NCBI GenBank assembly: GCA_020627685.1 | Contig: JAHDGK010000016.1 | Location: 1-64,000, forward strand | DNA from: Granulosicoccus sp. | GTDB taxonomy: Bacteria > Pseudomonadota > Gammaproteobacteria > Granulosicoccales > Granulosicoccaceae | DNA length: 64,000 nucleotides | Reading direction: 5' to 3' | Shown: piece by piece, positions 28,644-36,490 of the stretch | How the letters are laid out: each line of letters opens with the position of its first letter | Numbering within the stretch: position 1 is the first letter of the stretch | Notes under the pieces: generated by a model | What the model saw: the letters and a program-made list of their open reading frames with translations, nothing else | Database searches by the model: none | What the model was told of the DNA's origin: nothing | Program-made: the position numbers and the translations under genes

Positions 28644-30137
28644 ATGAAAAAAAGTCTTCTATGCCGATCATTGCTGGCTGCATGTACGTTTACAGTCGCG
28701 CCGGCGTTTGCAGATGTGTGGGTCTTCGAGCCTTCAATTACGCTCGATCAACGCTTCGACGACAACTACTTTTTAGAGCCTTCAGGCGACGGTGAGCTTA
28801 GCGCCACACGTGCCGTCGGTGAGCTTGGCTTAAGTCGTGAATCGGAAGCTGCCAACATCAAAGGCCTAGTGCGAGTCGATGCACTTTTAACCACTCAATC
28901 CGACTCAGGTGAAGAAGGGCTGGAGTCTAATCAGCTTGTTGCGTTTGATGCCAAGCGGCGTTCAGCTAGAAGCCGCTACGGTATCTTTGTAAGCTTTAAA
29001 CAAGATACGCCGAGTCGAGATATTGCTGCCGATTTAAGCGATCCGGATAGTCTTGCCAGCGATACCGGCTTAAATCCGAGCCAGTCCAGTAACGTTGCTC
29101 GTCAGGAAGTTACGTTTAAACCCAACTACAGCTACGATATAACTCGAAGGCTCGAATTTAATACCAACGCGACGTTTACATTTGTCGATCACGAGCTTCC
29201 TGACCCTCAAGACGCCATTTATCAGCGCTATTACAGTCTGCTTCCCAGAGATGATAGCGGCAATATTATTGGTCCCATCCTGCCGTATAACGAAGTCACC
29301 ATTGCCGATGCGGGGAATGTGTTTAGCCCTGTAGGTGAGCTGGATGATTTTGAAGAAAGTAAATTCGAATTTGGTCTGCGGTATAAATACACCCCTATCT
29401 CGACCCTGTCGGCGACACTTGCGTACAGCAAATTCAATGCGCAGGTTTTAATTGATCCTTTTGCGATTGTTCCTTTCGAAGATCTGGCGGCTGATCCTGA
29501 TGAACCGGGAATACGTCGTCGTCCGCGTCGCGATTCCATCTCAACAACCACAGCGCTTTCATTAGGGTATGAGCGTTTGCTAACTCCCACTGTGTTGTTA
29601 AGTGCCTCGGCTGGTATTTACGTTAACAATGCCGATACCACGGACACGCTCAGAGCGGAAGATCGACCCGGTGAGGAAATTCCCGCTGAACGTCTTGAAG
29701 CTTTAGAAAGTGAAAACGATGGTTGGTTGGCCAGTGTACTGTTATCACACAATGCGGGCCTGACTCGATACGTCGCTAAGTTCGCTGTCGATGTGCAGCC
29801 CAGCAGTTCCGGTACACAGGTAGAAACTCAAGAACTCACAGGCGATGTATTCCGCACATTATCACCTCGTTTAAATGTTTCCCTGCGCACCAGAGCCTAC
29901 GAGCCCGACCGTTTAGGTGCTAATGTTGAAGACGAATTCGCTCGTCGTTTCATTAGCATTGAGCCTAAGGTTGAATGGAAATATGCAAGGAATTGGACGG
30001 CGTCAGCTGCTTATCGTTATCGTCGCCAGAAAGCTCGCATAGACCCGGTATCAGCTGAAAGCAATGCGATCCTGCTATCAGTTAAATACACACCGCCATC
30101 AAAGATTCGAGACGCGGCTAACGCCAACGGGCTTTAA
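28644..30137 (+). CDS. Putative outer-membrane beta-barrel protein paired with the export protein
   Basis: About 497 residues from ATG 28644, which follows a strong GGAGGGGAG; the track start (TTG 28626) lies inside that site. The signal peptide is 'MKKSLLCRSLLAACTFTVAPAFA'. The mature part opens 'VFEPSITLDQRFDDNYFLEP' and then alternates hydrophobic and polar residues with many Tyr and Arg, as in 'SKFEFGLRYKYTPISTLSATLAYSKF' and 'NWTASAAYRYRRQKARI'. This looks like the outer-membrane barrels found beside exopolysaccharide export genes, including the PEP-CTERM/XrtA-associated barrel. It could form the outer-membrane exit for the polymer (inference). Confidence 0.72.
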   Translation: MKKSLLCRSLLAACTFTVAPAFADVWVFEPSITLDQRFDDNYFLEPSGDGELSATRAVGELGLSRESEAANIKGLVRVDALLTTQSDSGEEGLESNQLVAFDAKRRSARSRYGIFVSFKQDTPSRDIAADLSDPDSLASDTGLNPSQSSNVARQEVTFKPNYSYDITRRLEFNTNATFTFVDHELPDPQDAIYQRYYSLLPRDDSGNIIGPILPYNEVTIADAGNVFSPVGELDDFEESKFEFGLRYKYTPISTLSATLAYSKFNAQVLIDPFAIVPFEDLAADPDEPGIRRRPRRDSISTTTALSLGYERLLTPTVLLSASAGIYVNNADTTDTLRAEDRPGEEIPAERLEALESENDGWLASVLLSHNAGLTRYVAKFAVDVQPSSSGTQVETQELTGDVFRTLSPRLNVSLRTRAYEPDRLGANVEDEFARRFISIEPKVEWKYARNWTASAAYRYRRQKARIDPVSAESNAILLSVKYTPPSKIRDAANANGL

Positions 30138-30141
30138 GCTT

Positions 30142-30969
30142 CTAGCTCTCTTCGTTTTCAGCGACAACCGGAGATTCGTCCGGTTTGTCCTCTTTCTCGA
30201 TCGGAACGAAATCCAAGATACGCTTGTTGTCTGGATCAAAAACCGCAACTCCGTCGGCATATCGCGCTTTGAATTTGTAAAGTTCGACATCGTCAAGGTT
30301 AAGTGATTTTCGCTTCAGCGCAGCCGTAACGACATCCGCAGCGCCCATGTCGTTTAGCGTGGCAATATCCAATGCATCCTTTTGCATGGAATCGTGGTTG
30401 CTATCCAGGCTGACGTATTGATCGCTTCTTCGCTGCGGTCCCGGGTAGCCGTTGAATATTTCGTTTAAGTGCTCTGCGTATTTACCGGGCGCTGGTGCAG
30501 GCGTTAATAACAGCGGTACATTGAGCAGAGTGACTGCTGGTATAGGCTGTGGGTCGATATCCAGCTGACGCAGTTGAGCATTAGCTTCTAAGTTGTCTTG
30601 TGCCGATACGGTGTTAAATCCTCGCTCTGCGTATACCAGAGCCACGGTGCGTTGTTGATAGGTTGTGTAAAAGCCATACCCCAAGGCTGCGATTTGAATA
30701 ACCGCAATGAGCGACATATCAAGCACCAGCTTCGGTTTGCCGGGCTTGTACAGCAATAGGGTCAGGGCAGGGCCTAACACTAGATCTACCATGGCAACCA
30801 GTTTCAATCCTTGCCAACCGCCATCGATGAAAAACAGCTCACCGGGAAACCAGTAAAGCACCATCATAAAAACCAAGGATGAAAAGATGAGCAGACTTAG
30901 AGCGAGATGGATTGAGAATGCAGCCCCCTTAGATGGGCTGAAATTCGACCAGGAAGCAGCGACCTGCAC
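30142..30969 (-). CDS. TfpX/TfpZ-family type IV pilin accessory protein
   Basis: A 275-residue inner-membrane protein with three to four N-terminal helices and a periplasmic C-terminal part. Family features: 'WSNFSPSKGAAFSIHLALSLLIF', 'DGGWQGLKLVAMVDLVLGPALTLLLYKPGK' and 'LIAVIQIAALGYGFYTTYQQRTVALVYAE'. In Pseudomonas such proteins help assemble or stabilise particular PilA pilins and are encoded next to pilA. No pilin gene is visible here. It ends four bases after the convergent barrel gene. The acidic tail ('EKEDKPDESPVVAENEES') is unusual-looking but of unknown meaning. Confidence 0.86.
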   Translation of the reverse strand: MQVAASWSNFSPSKGAAFSIHLALSLLIFSSLVFMMVLYWFPGELFFIDGGWQGLKLVAMVDLVLGPALTLLLYKPGKPKLVLDMSLIAVIQIAALGYGFYTTYQQRTVALVYAERGFNTVSAQDNLEANAQLRQLDIDPQPIPAVTLLNVPLLLTPAPAPGKYAEHLNEIFNGYPGPQRRSDQYVSLDSNHDSMQKDALDIATLNDMGAADVVTAALKRKSLNLDDVELYKFKARYADGVAVFDPDNKRILDFVPIEKEDKPDESPVVAENEES

Positions 30970-31074
30970 GATGGAAATCTCCGGAATTCATAGTGAAATT
31001 ATGAATTTGAAAATGCAAAGTGCGAGCCATTGGAACGCTGGCCCTAACCGGGGGTAACGTGTCCCGAAACGGGG

Positions 31075-31980
31075 TCAGTGCTGCTCGTTCAACAAAAATT
31101 CAAGCAGGGCTTTTTGCGCATGCAAACGGTTCCCTGCCTCTTCCCAAACAACGCTCTGAGGCCCATCTATAACCTCAGCGGCGACTTCCTCGCCCCGATG
31201 TGCGGGTAGGCAGTGCATGAACAGTGCATCTTCACTGGCCAGCCCCATGAGCTCCGGGGTTACTTCATAGGCAGCAAAGGCCAATTCCCGGCTTTTCTGC
31301 TCTTGTTCTTGCCCCATGCTTGCCCACACATCAGTGACGATCAAATCGGCATCGGCGCATGCTTCGGCGGCCTCGGTTGTTCGGATGACCGCATCTCCGG
31401 CCTCTTCGAGAACTTCCGCGTCAGGTTCGAACCCATCCGGGCAGGCGACGTAAAGTTGAAAACCTAAAAGCTTTGCAGTGTTGATGTATGAATTGCATAC
31501 GTTATTACCATCACCAATCCATGCCACTTTTTTACCGCTGATATCGCCACGATGGTCTAAGTAGGTTTGCATGTCCGCCAGTAGTTGGCAGGGGTGGAGT
31601 AAATCGGTTAGTGCATTGATAACCGGTATCGTTGAGACTTCTGCAAATCGCTCAACACTCTCTTGTGAGAAAGTTCTGATGGTGACAGCATCCACCATTT
31701 GAGACAGCACTTTGGCCGTGTCTGCCAGGGGCTCGCCCCGGCCCAGTTGGGTGTTGTCTGGAGAAAGATAGATGGCATGACCGCCTAGTTGGGTCATACC
31801 GGCTTCAAACGATACGCGTGTCCGGGTGGATGATTTTTCGAAAATCATGCCCAGTACACGGTGAGGCAGAGTTGCCGTTAGTGTTCCGGCTTCCCATTGT
31901 TTGCGCAGTTCGCTTCCGCGTTGCAGGATGCCTCGAAACTCATCGGCAGTTAGGTCCAGCTCGGATAAATAATGTCTCAT
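31075..31980 (-). CDS. argF: Ornithine carbamoyltransferase ArgF
   Basis: A 301-residue enzyme that makes citrulline from ornithine and carbamoyl phosphate. The carbamoyl-phosphate site is '[13 protein letters not shown]', followed by '[11 protein letters not shown]', and the ornithine/catalytic site is '[12 protein letters not shown]'. Its length fits the short anabolic type. It lies nine bases downstream of argD on the same strand, so the two form an arginine-biosynthesis operon. I do not see a clear ARG-box upstream of argD. Confidence 0.96.
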   Translation of the reverse strand: MRHYLSELDLTADEFRGILQRGSELRKQWEAGTLTATLPHRVLGMIFEKSSTRTRVSFEAGMTQLGGHAIYLSPDNTQLGRGEPLADTAKVLSQMVDAVTIRTFSQESVERFAEVSTIPVINALTDLLHPCQLLADMQTYLDHRGDISGKKVAWIGDGNNVCNSYINTAKLLGFQLYVACPDGFEPDAEVLEEAGDAVIRTTEAAEACADADLIVTDVWASMGQEQEQKSRELAFAAYEVTPELMGLASEDALFMHCLPAHRGEEVAAEVIDGPQSVVWEEAGNRLHAQKALLEFLLNEQH

Positions 31981-31989
31981 GGGATTAAG

Positions 31990-33189
31990 CTATTCGCTCT
32001 TTGTATCTGCTGGTTCTGATTGTTGAATGAAATCGATGATCAGGTCGCTGACACGGCGAATTAATTCGTCAGTATCTTCGTTGCTCAAGATATAAGGAGG
32101 TAATAGGCGGACGACATTGCCAGCGGTGACGTTGAGCAGAATGCCGGCTTCCAACGCTTTGCCAACTAATTCAGCGCAGGGCTTCTCGAGTTCGATACCC
32201 AGCATGAGCCCGCGACCACGAATTTCAGCGATGCCGGGTTGATTGTGAAGGGCGTTGTTGAATCCTGTTAGAAATCGATCCCCCAGTTCAGCTGCGCGTT
32301 CCACCAAGTGATTATTTTCAATTTCTTGCACAACAGTGAGCCCGACGCGGCACGCAATCGGATTGCCACCGAAGGTGGTGCCGTGGGTGCCTGGTTGGAT
32401 GGTTTCCGCGGCAATTCCTTTAGCCAGGCAAGCGCCAATAGGCATACCGTTCCCCAGGGCTTTGGCGACGGCTATGACATCCGGCTGGATGTCGTCATGT
32501 TGGAAGCCGAACCATTTGCCAGTGCGGCCCATGCCCGATTGAATTTCATCACACATGAGCAACCAGCCGTGTTTATCGCATAACTCTCTCAGACGCTTCA
32601 AATAGCCCGGCGATGGTACGTTTATCCCACCTTCGCCTTGGACCGGTTCTACCATGACAGCGACAATATCGTCGCGTTTGGCGGCCACGGCAGCAACTGC
32701 GTCTGCATCGTCAAATGGCACGACCTCGAACCCTTCGAGCATAGGGCCGAACCCTGCTTGAATTTTTGCATTCCCGGTGGCCGATATAGTCGCCATGGTG
32801 CGGCCGTGGAACGCAGTATCGGTGACGATGATGGTCGGCGTCTTGATACCTTTGTTGGTGCCGTAAAGTCGGGCTATTTTTATGCAGGCCTCATTGGCTT
32901 CGGCACCCGAATTACAGAAAAAGGCTTTGTCCATGCCGGACACGCGGCAAAGCTCACGACCCAAGGCCTCTTGCTGCGGAATATTGTAGAGATTGCTCAC
33001 GTGCATGAGCTGGGTGGCTTGATCTGCGATCGCCTCGCTGATAGCTGGATTTGCGTGCCCGAGCGAGCACACAGCTATGCCAGATAAGGCATCCAGGTAC
33101 TCGCCACCGGCGTCATCCCACAATCGTACGCCTTCCCCGCGAGCCATTGTTACGGGGAGACGACCGTATGCGGCCATTAATGAAGCCAT
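31990..33189 (-). CDS. argD: Acetylornithine aminotransferase ArgD
   Basis: A 399-residue PLP enzyme of class III aminotransferases that converts N-acetylglutamate semialdehyde to N-acetylornithine; it often also serves in lysine synthesis. The cofactor-binding blocks are 'FCNSGAEANEACIKIAR', 'FHGRTMATISATG', 'EPVQGEGGINVP' and 'LLMCDEIQSGMGRTGK'. The Schiff-base lysine lies in 'PDVIAVAKALGNGMPIGA'. It is the first gene of the argD-argF pair. The Asp/Ser-rich tail 'QSEPADTKSE' is unremarkable. Confidence 0.95.
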   Translation of the reverse strand: MASLMAAYGRLPVTMARGEGVRLWDDAGGEYLDALSGIAVCSLGHANPAISEAIADQATQLMHVSNLYNIPQQEALGRELCRVSGMDKAFFCNSGAEANEACIKIARLYGTNKGIKTPTIIVTDTAFHGRTMATISATGNAKIQAGFGPMLEGFEVVPFDDADAVAAVAAKRDDIVAVMVEPVQGEGGINVPSPGYLKRLRELCDKHGWLLMCDEIQSGMGRTGKWFGFQHDDIQPDVIAVAKALGNGMPIGACLAKGIAAETIQPGTHGTTFGGNPIACRVGLTVVQEIENNHLVERAAELGDRFLTGFNNALHNQPGIAEIRGRGLMLGIELEKPCAELVGKALEAGILLNVTAGNVVRLLPPYILSNEDTDELIRRVSDLIIDFIQQSEPADTKSE

Positions 33190-33462
33190 TGAAACAGCCT
33201 ATTTTTTTGGACAAGCAGTCAATTTTATTACAGATGCGCGGCTACGCCAAGCGATTGCTTGAATCCGAAATCCAGAAGATTCACCCTACCGTACCTCCCC
33301 ACACTTGCCAAGTCAGAACTGGCGGTGCGACCATAGGGGATCGGAGAACACCTGCCGGCCTTACACTGTGTGCCTGCTGCGATGTCCTTGCGTGAATTCA
33401 GCAGCCTTTTTTTGGATACTTTTAGACCCTATCATCCATGGGTCAACCCTTCAGGAGTCAAC

Positions 33463-34074
33463 ATGTCTTTTACCTTTCCAGATCTGCCTTACGACTTTAC
33501 TGCGCTTGAGCCGCATGTAGATGCCCAAACGATGGAAATTCACTACGATCGCCATCACCGCACTTACTTCAACAATTTTACGGGTGCAGTGGCTGATTCG
33601 CCTATGGCTGATCAATCTCTGGAAGAGGTTATGGCGTCAGTTGATAGCAGCACCTCTCCAGCCATCCGCAATAACGGCGGTGGTTACTACAACCACATCC
33701 TGTACTGGAATTCCATGTGTGACGGCGGTAGCAGCCCAAGTGCTGATTTGGCCAGCGCTATCGACAGCACCTTCGGTTCTATGGACGAACTTAAAAACGG
33801 TCTGAAGCAAGCGGGTATCACGCGCTTCGGTTCAGGGTTTGCGTGGCTGGTTGTTAAAGATGGAAAGCTGGCAGTGACCTCTACGCCTAACCAGGACAAC
33901 CCGTTGATGCCTGTTGCAGATATGCAGGGAACACCCATCCTGGCACTGGACGTTTGGGAGCATGCCTATTACCTCAAGTATCAAAACAAGCGTCCTGATT
34001 ACATCGATGGCTGGCTAGAGGTCGTCGACTGGGCAAAAACTTCTGAGCGTTTCGCTGCAGCGACTTCCGCTTAA
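33463..34074 (+). CDS. Superoxide dismutase, Fe/Mn family with manganese-type signature
   Basis: A 203-residue cytoplasmic enzyme from ATG 33463, which follows CAGGAGTCAAC; the track start at 33370 adds an unlikely 31-residue leader. Metal ligands are His27, His78, Asp163 and His167 ('DVWEHAYYLKYQNKRPDYI'). The metal-tuning glutamine is at 144 in 'TPNQDNPL' and the facing position is Gly in 'GGGYYNH'. That is the arrangement of Mn or cambialistic enzymes; Fe-type SodB has Gln in the 'AAQxWNH' block instead. Because annotation pipelines often call such genes sodB, I leave the symbol blank. A terminator-like hairpin follows. Confidence 0.93.
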   Translation: MSFTFPDLPYDFTALEPHVDAQTMEIHYDRHHRTYFNNFTGAVADSPMADQSLEEVMASVDSSTSPAIRNNGGGYYNHILYWNSMCDGGSSPSADLASAIDSTFGSMDELKNGLKQAGITRFGSGFAWLVVKDGKLAVTSTPNQDNPLMPVADMQGTPILALDVWEHAYYLKYQNKRPDYIDGWLEVVDWAKTSERFAAATSA

Positions 34075-34092
34075 ATCAGAGTTTTGTCTATG

Positions 34093-34122
34093 GCCGCCGG
34101 TTGTTATATCCGGCGGTCTTTG
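34093..34122 (+). terminator. Probable terminator after superoxide dismutase
   Basis: CCGCCGG (34094-34100) pairs with CCGGCGG (34110-34116) around TTGTTATAT, followed by TCTTTGT. The T-run is short and broken, so efficiency is uncertain; read-through into grxD is possible. Confidence 0.55.
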
Positions 34123-34163
34123 TATTCACGTTTTTGTTAAAACACTTTTAATGGCGTAGCACC

Positions 34164-34502
34164 ATGACAGATCAAGCATCCGACGTACGGACCCGAATTG
34201 AACAGCAGATTGCCGAAAATCCTGTAATTTTATACATGAAGGGTACGCCACAACTGCCGATGTGTGGATTCTCAATGCGTACCGTAGAGGCGCTCAAGGA
34301 ATGTAACCAAGAGTTCGCCTACGTTAATATCATCGCCGATCCGGCTATTCGCGAAACTCTGCCACAAGTCTCTGACTGGCCGACGTTTCCGCAACTTTAT
34401 ATTGAAGGCGAATTGGTCGGTGGTTGTGATATCACGATGGAGCTGGCTGAAAACGGCGAGTTAAAAAAGATGATTGATAACGCCGCGAATAAGCCCAGCT
34501 AA
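34164..34502 (+). CDS. grxD: Monothiol glutaredoxin GrxD (Grx4)
   Basis: A 112-residue CGFS-type glutaredoxin that carries a [2Fe-2S] cluster with glutathione and delivers Fe-S clusters, often with BolA. The active site is 'LPMCGFSMRTVEAL' with Cys34. The glutathione-binding blocks are 'YMKGTPQ', 'WPTFPQLYI' and 'LVGGCDI'. It is full length. It lies 89 bases after superoxide dismutase, a sensible pairing for protecting iron-sulfur chemistry from oxidants. Confidence 0.95.
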   Translation: MTDQASDVRTRIEQQIAENPVILYMKGTPQLPMCGFSMRTVEALKECNQEFAYVNIIADPAIRETLPQVSDWPTFPQLYIEGELVGGCDITMELAENGELKKMIDNAANKPS

Positions 34503-34519
34503 TTAGCGGATCCGTTTAA

Positions 34520-34933
34520 TCAGTCTTCTACTTTTCTACGAAACGCCTTTATTTTTGAACGTTTTGTTTTGCTATCCAGCCGCCGTTGAACGGAGCCGCG
34601 GCTGGGTTTAGTAGCTCGCCTTACCTTGGGTACAAAGGTTGCGCTCCTGATAATTTCAGCGAGTCTTTCAAGAGCAGCTGCATGGTTCTGGTCCTGACGC
34701 CTGTGCTGTTGTGCTTTGATCACGATAATGCCTTCCTTGCTTAATCGTTTGTCTCTTGTAGCCAAAAGGCGTGATTTGACAGATGCAGGAAGCGAGGATG
34801 CTTTGATGTCAAAGCGTAGATGAACCGCTGAGGCAACCTTGTTAACGTTCTGTCCGCCGGCACCCTGGGACCGAATAGCCTGCCATTCGATGTCCTCCTC
34901 CGGAATGCTCAGTGTGTCGTTGATTCTTAACAT
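34520..34933 (-). CDS. arfB: Peptidyl-tRNA hydrolase ArfB (YaeJ), ribosome rescue factor
   Basis: A 137-residue release-factor-like protein that frees ribosomes stalled on mRNAs lacking a stop codon. The catalytic GGQ is at residues 26-28 in 'SQGAGGQNVNKVASAVHLRF'. The C-terminal tail, 'RGSVQRRLDSKTKRSKIKAFRR', is basic and would enter the empty mRNA channel. Length matches E. coli ArfB (140). It lies 44 bases downstream of rnt on the same strand, and converges with grxD. Confidence 0.94.
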   Translation of the reverse strand: MLRINDTLSIPEEDIEWQAIRSQGAGGQNVNKVASAVHLRFDIKASSLPASVKSRLLATRDKRLSKEGIIVIKAQQHRRQDQNHAAALERLAEIIRSATFVPKVRRATKPSRGSVQRRLDSKTKRSKIKAFRRKVED

Positions 34934-34977
34934 GTGGGTGGTAAAGCCCCGGATGCTCGGCGAGGCTCTTCTGAGCG

Positions 34978-35640
34978 CTAGCGAGGGATGGTTGATCCAT
35001 CTGCTATCGGCACATCTAGACCGGTATGAAGTGCCTCCCAGCGATTGACGACATTGCAGAATAGTTCGGCCGTCATTCGTGTGTCATAAATGGCCGAGTG
35101 AGCCTCGCTCGTGTCCCAGTTCATGCCGGCAGCAACAGCCGACCTGGCCAATACCGTTTGTCCGTATGCTAATCCGCAAAAAGAGACGGTGTCGAAACAG
35201 CTGAATGGGTGAAACGGGTTCTTTTTGATGCCGGTTCGATCTGCTGCTGCGTTGACGAACTTTAAATCGAAAAACGCATTGTGACCCACCAGAATGGCGC
35301 GAGTACAGCCCGCAGCTGACACGGCCTCTCTGACAGGTGTGAAGATGTGCGACAACGCTGCGCGTTCTTCTCTGGCGGCCCGTAACGGGTGATAGGGGTC
35401 TATTCCATTGACCTCAAGCGATTTCGGGTTGATGTTGCAACCGTCAAATGGCACCACATGTGTGGTGTAACTCTTAACGGGTTTTAGTTGTCCCTGCTCA
35501 TCTAGATCGAGTATGACGGCCGCGATTTCCAACAGTGCATCTGTGCGCTCATTGAACCCGCCGGTTTCTACGTCCACGACCACAGGTAAGTAGCCGCGAA
35601 AGCGTTCACTAAGGCTGTAGGGTTTTCCGGGTTGGTACAT
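34978..35640 (-). CDS. rnt: Ribonuclease T
   Basis: A 220-residue DEDDh exonuclease that trims the 3' ends of tRNA and other stable RNAs and turns over the tRNA CCA end. The acidic residues are Asp23 and Glu25 in '[20 protein letters not shown]', an Asp in '[13 protein letters not shown]' and the His/Asp pair in '[16 protein letters not shown]'. The basic/aromatic patches typical of RNase T ('[10 protein letters not shown]') are kept. It is full length and normal, and probably shares a transcript with arfB. Confidence 0.95.
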   Translation of the reverse strand: MYQPGKPYSLSERFRGYLPVVVDVETGGFNERTDALLEIAAVILDLDEQGQLKPVKSYTTHVVPFDGCNINPKSLEVNGIDPYHPLRAAREERAALSHIFTPVREAVSAAGCTRAILVGHNAFFDLKFVNAAADRTGIKKNPFHPFSCFDTVSFCGLAYGQTVLARSAVAAGMNWDTSEAHSAIYDTRMTAELFCNVVNRWEALHTGLDVPIADGSTIPR

Positions 35641-35715
35641 GTAGGGAACGCACTCTTGTAAATTGGACAGGCTCGAGGAATTTGCCTGTGAGCTGAATCA
35701 TACACGCCGATTCAG

Positions 35716-36390
35716 GTGATACCATCTCAGCATCTAAAAAAGCAGTACCTTTCAATTGTGCATGAACTGCTAAGACACTACTTCAATATTGCGTTTCTTA
35801 TGGGCAAGCCACAAGACTTGCCTGGTGGTGACGCTCAGATGAAGATCGGAATAGCTCTGGCTTTCGTTACATACATAATGGCGGTCGCTGTGCCTTATGG
35901 TGTCGCACTGGCAGCTATGCAGGCAATTCTCGATTTGGCCGGAACCGGTTTTATTGTTTGGCTGGCACTTAGGCAAACCGGGCGCCTGGCTCGATTTGCT
36001 CAAGCTTTTGGCGGCTTATGCGGTGCCTCTGCTTTTATCAATCTGGCCAGCTTGCCTATCTATATGTTTAGAGGTCCTTCAAGCGCAACTGATGCTGCCG
36101 ATGGTAGCGTGCTGGCTGAGTTTGTCTTGTTAGTTTGGGGGTTGTCATTGTTGGCACATGTCATCAGGCATACATTTGAAGTGCGCATGACGATCAGTGT
36201 TCTTATTGCATTTGTTTACGTGCTTGTTTGGTCCTCAGTCATTGTTCAACTTATGCCTCCACCTGCGCTTGCACAAACGGAAGTTATACACAAATCAGAC
36301 AATACAGAGCTTGTAACGTCGTCACATACTGTTTCTTTTGAACCACTTGCAACGTTTGAGCTGGTGGCAAGGTCTTCGACAGTGTTATGA
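35716..36390 (+). CDS. Yip1-like four-helix membrane protein, function unknown
   Basis: Up to 224 residues from a GTG start. The N-terminal amphipathic part includes 'MGKPQDLPGG', resembling the 'GPQDLP' opening of small uncharacterised membrane proteins that look Yip1-like. Four hydrophobic segments follow (about 43-65, 68-85, 95-115 and 135-190 as two), with 'LAHVIRHTFEVRMTISVLIAFVYVL' matching the last helices. ATG starts at 35800 or 35839 are possible but would lose the conserved opening. The polar tail is unusual. The stop overlaps an out-of-frame ATG. The kinase gene begins about 100 bases later on the same strand; a functional link is only suggested by position. Confidence 0.6.
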   Translation: MIPSQHLKKQYLSIVHELLRHYFNIAFLMGKPQDLPGGDAQMKIGIALAFVTYIMAVAVPYGVALAAMQAILDLAGTGFIVWLALRQTGRLARFAQAFGGLCGASAFINLASLPIYMFRGPSSATDAADGSVLAEFVLLVWGLSLLAHVIRHTFEVRMTISVLIAFVYVLVWSSVIVQLMPPPALAQTEVIHKSDNTELVTSSHTVSFEPLATFELVARSSTVL

Positions 36391-36490
36391 TTTGGCAACT
36401 ACTGCCAGTTACCACGGCTTATCAATACGCCTCGTGTCAGCAACCCTTCAACAACGTTCATCAGTTCCTATTAAATTGGCCAGGCGTGCA

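Noticed and set aside
28042-30969. Complete exopolysaccharide or type IV pilus locus
   Set aside because: Only an export protein, a barrel-like protein and a pilin accessory gene are present; the core enzymes and pilin are missing.
32638-33087. 149-residue plus-strand ORF opposite argD
   Set aside because: Shadow of a full-length aminotransferase with all PLP motifs; no independent support.
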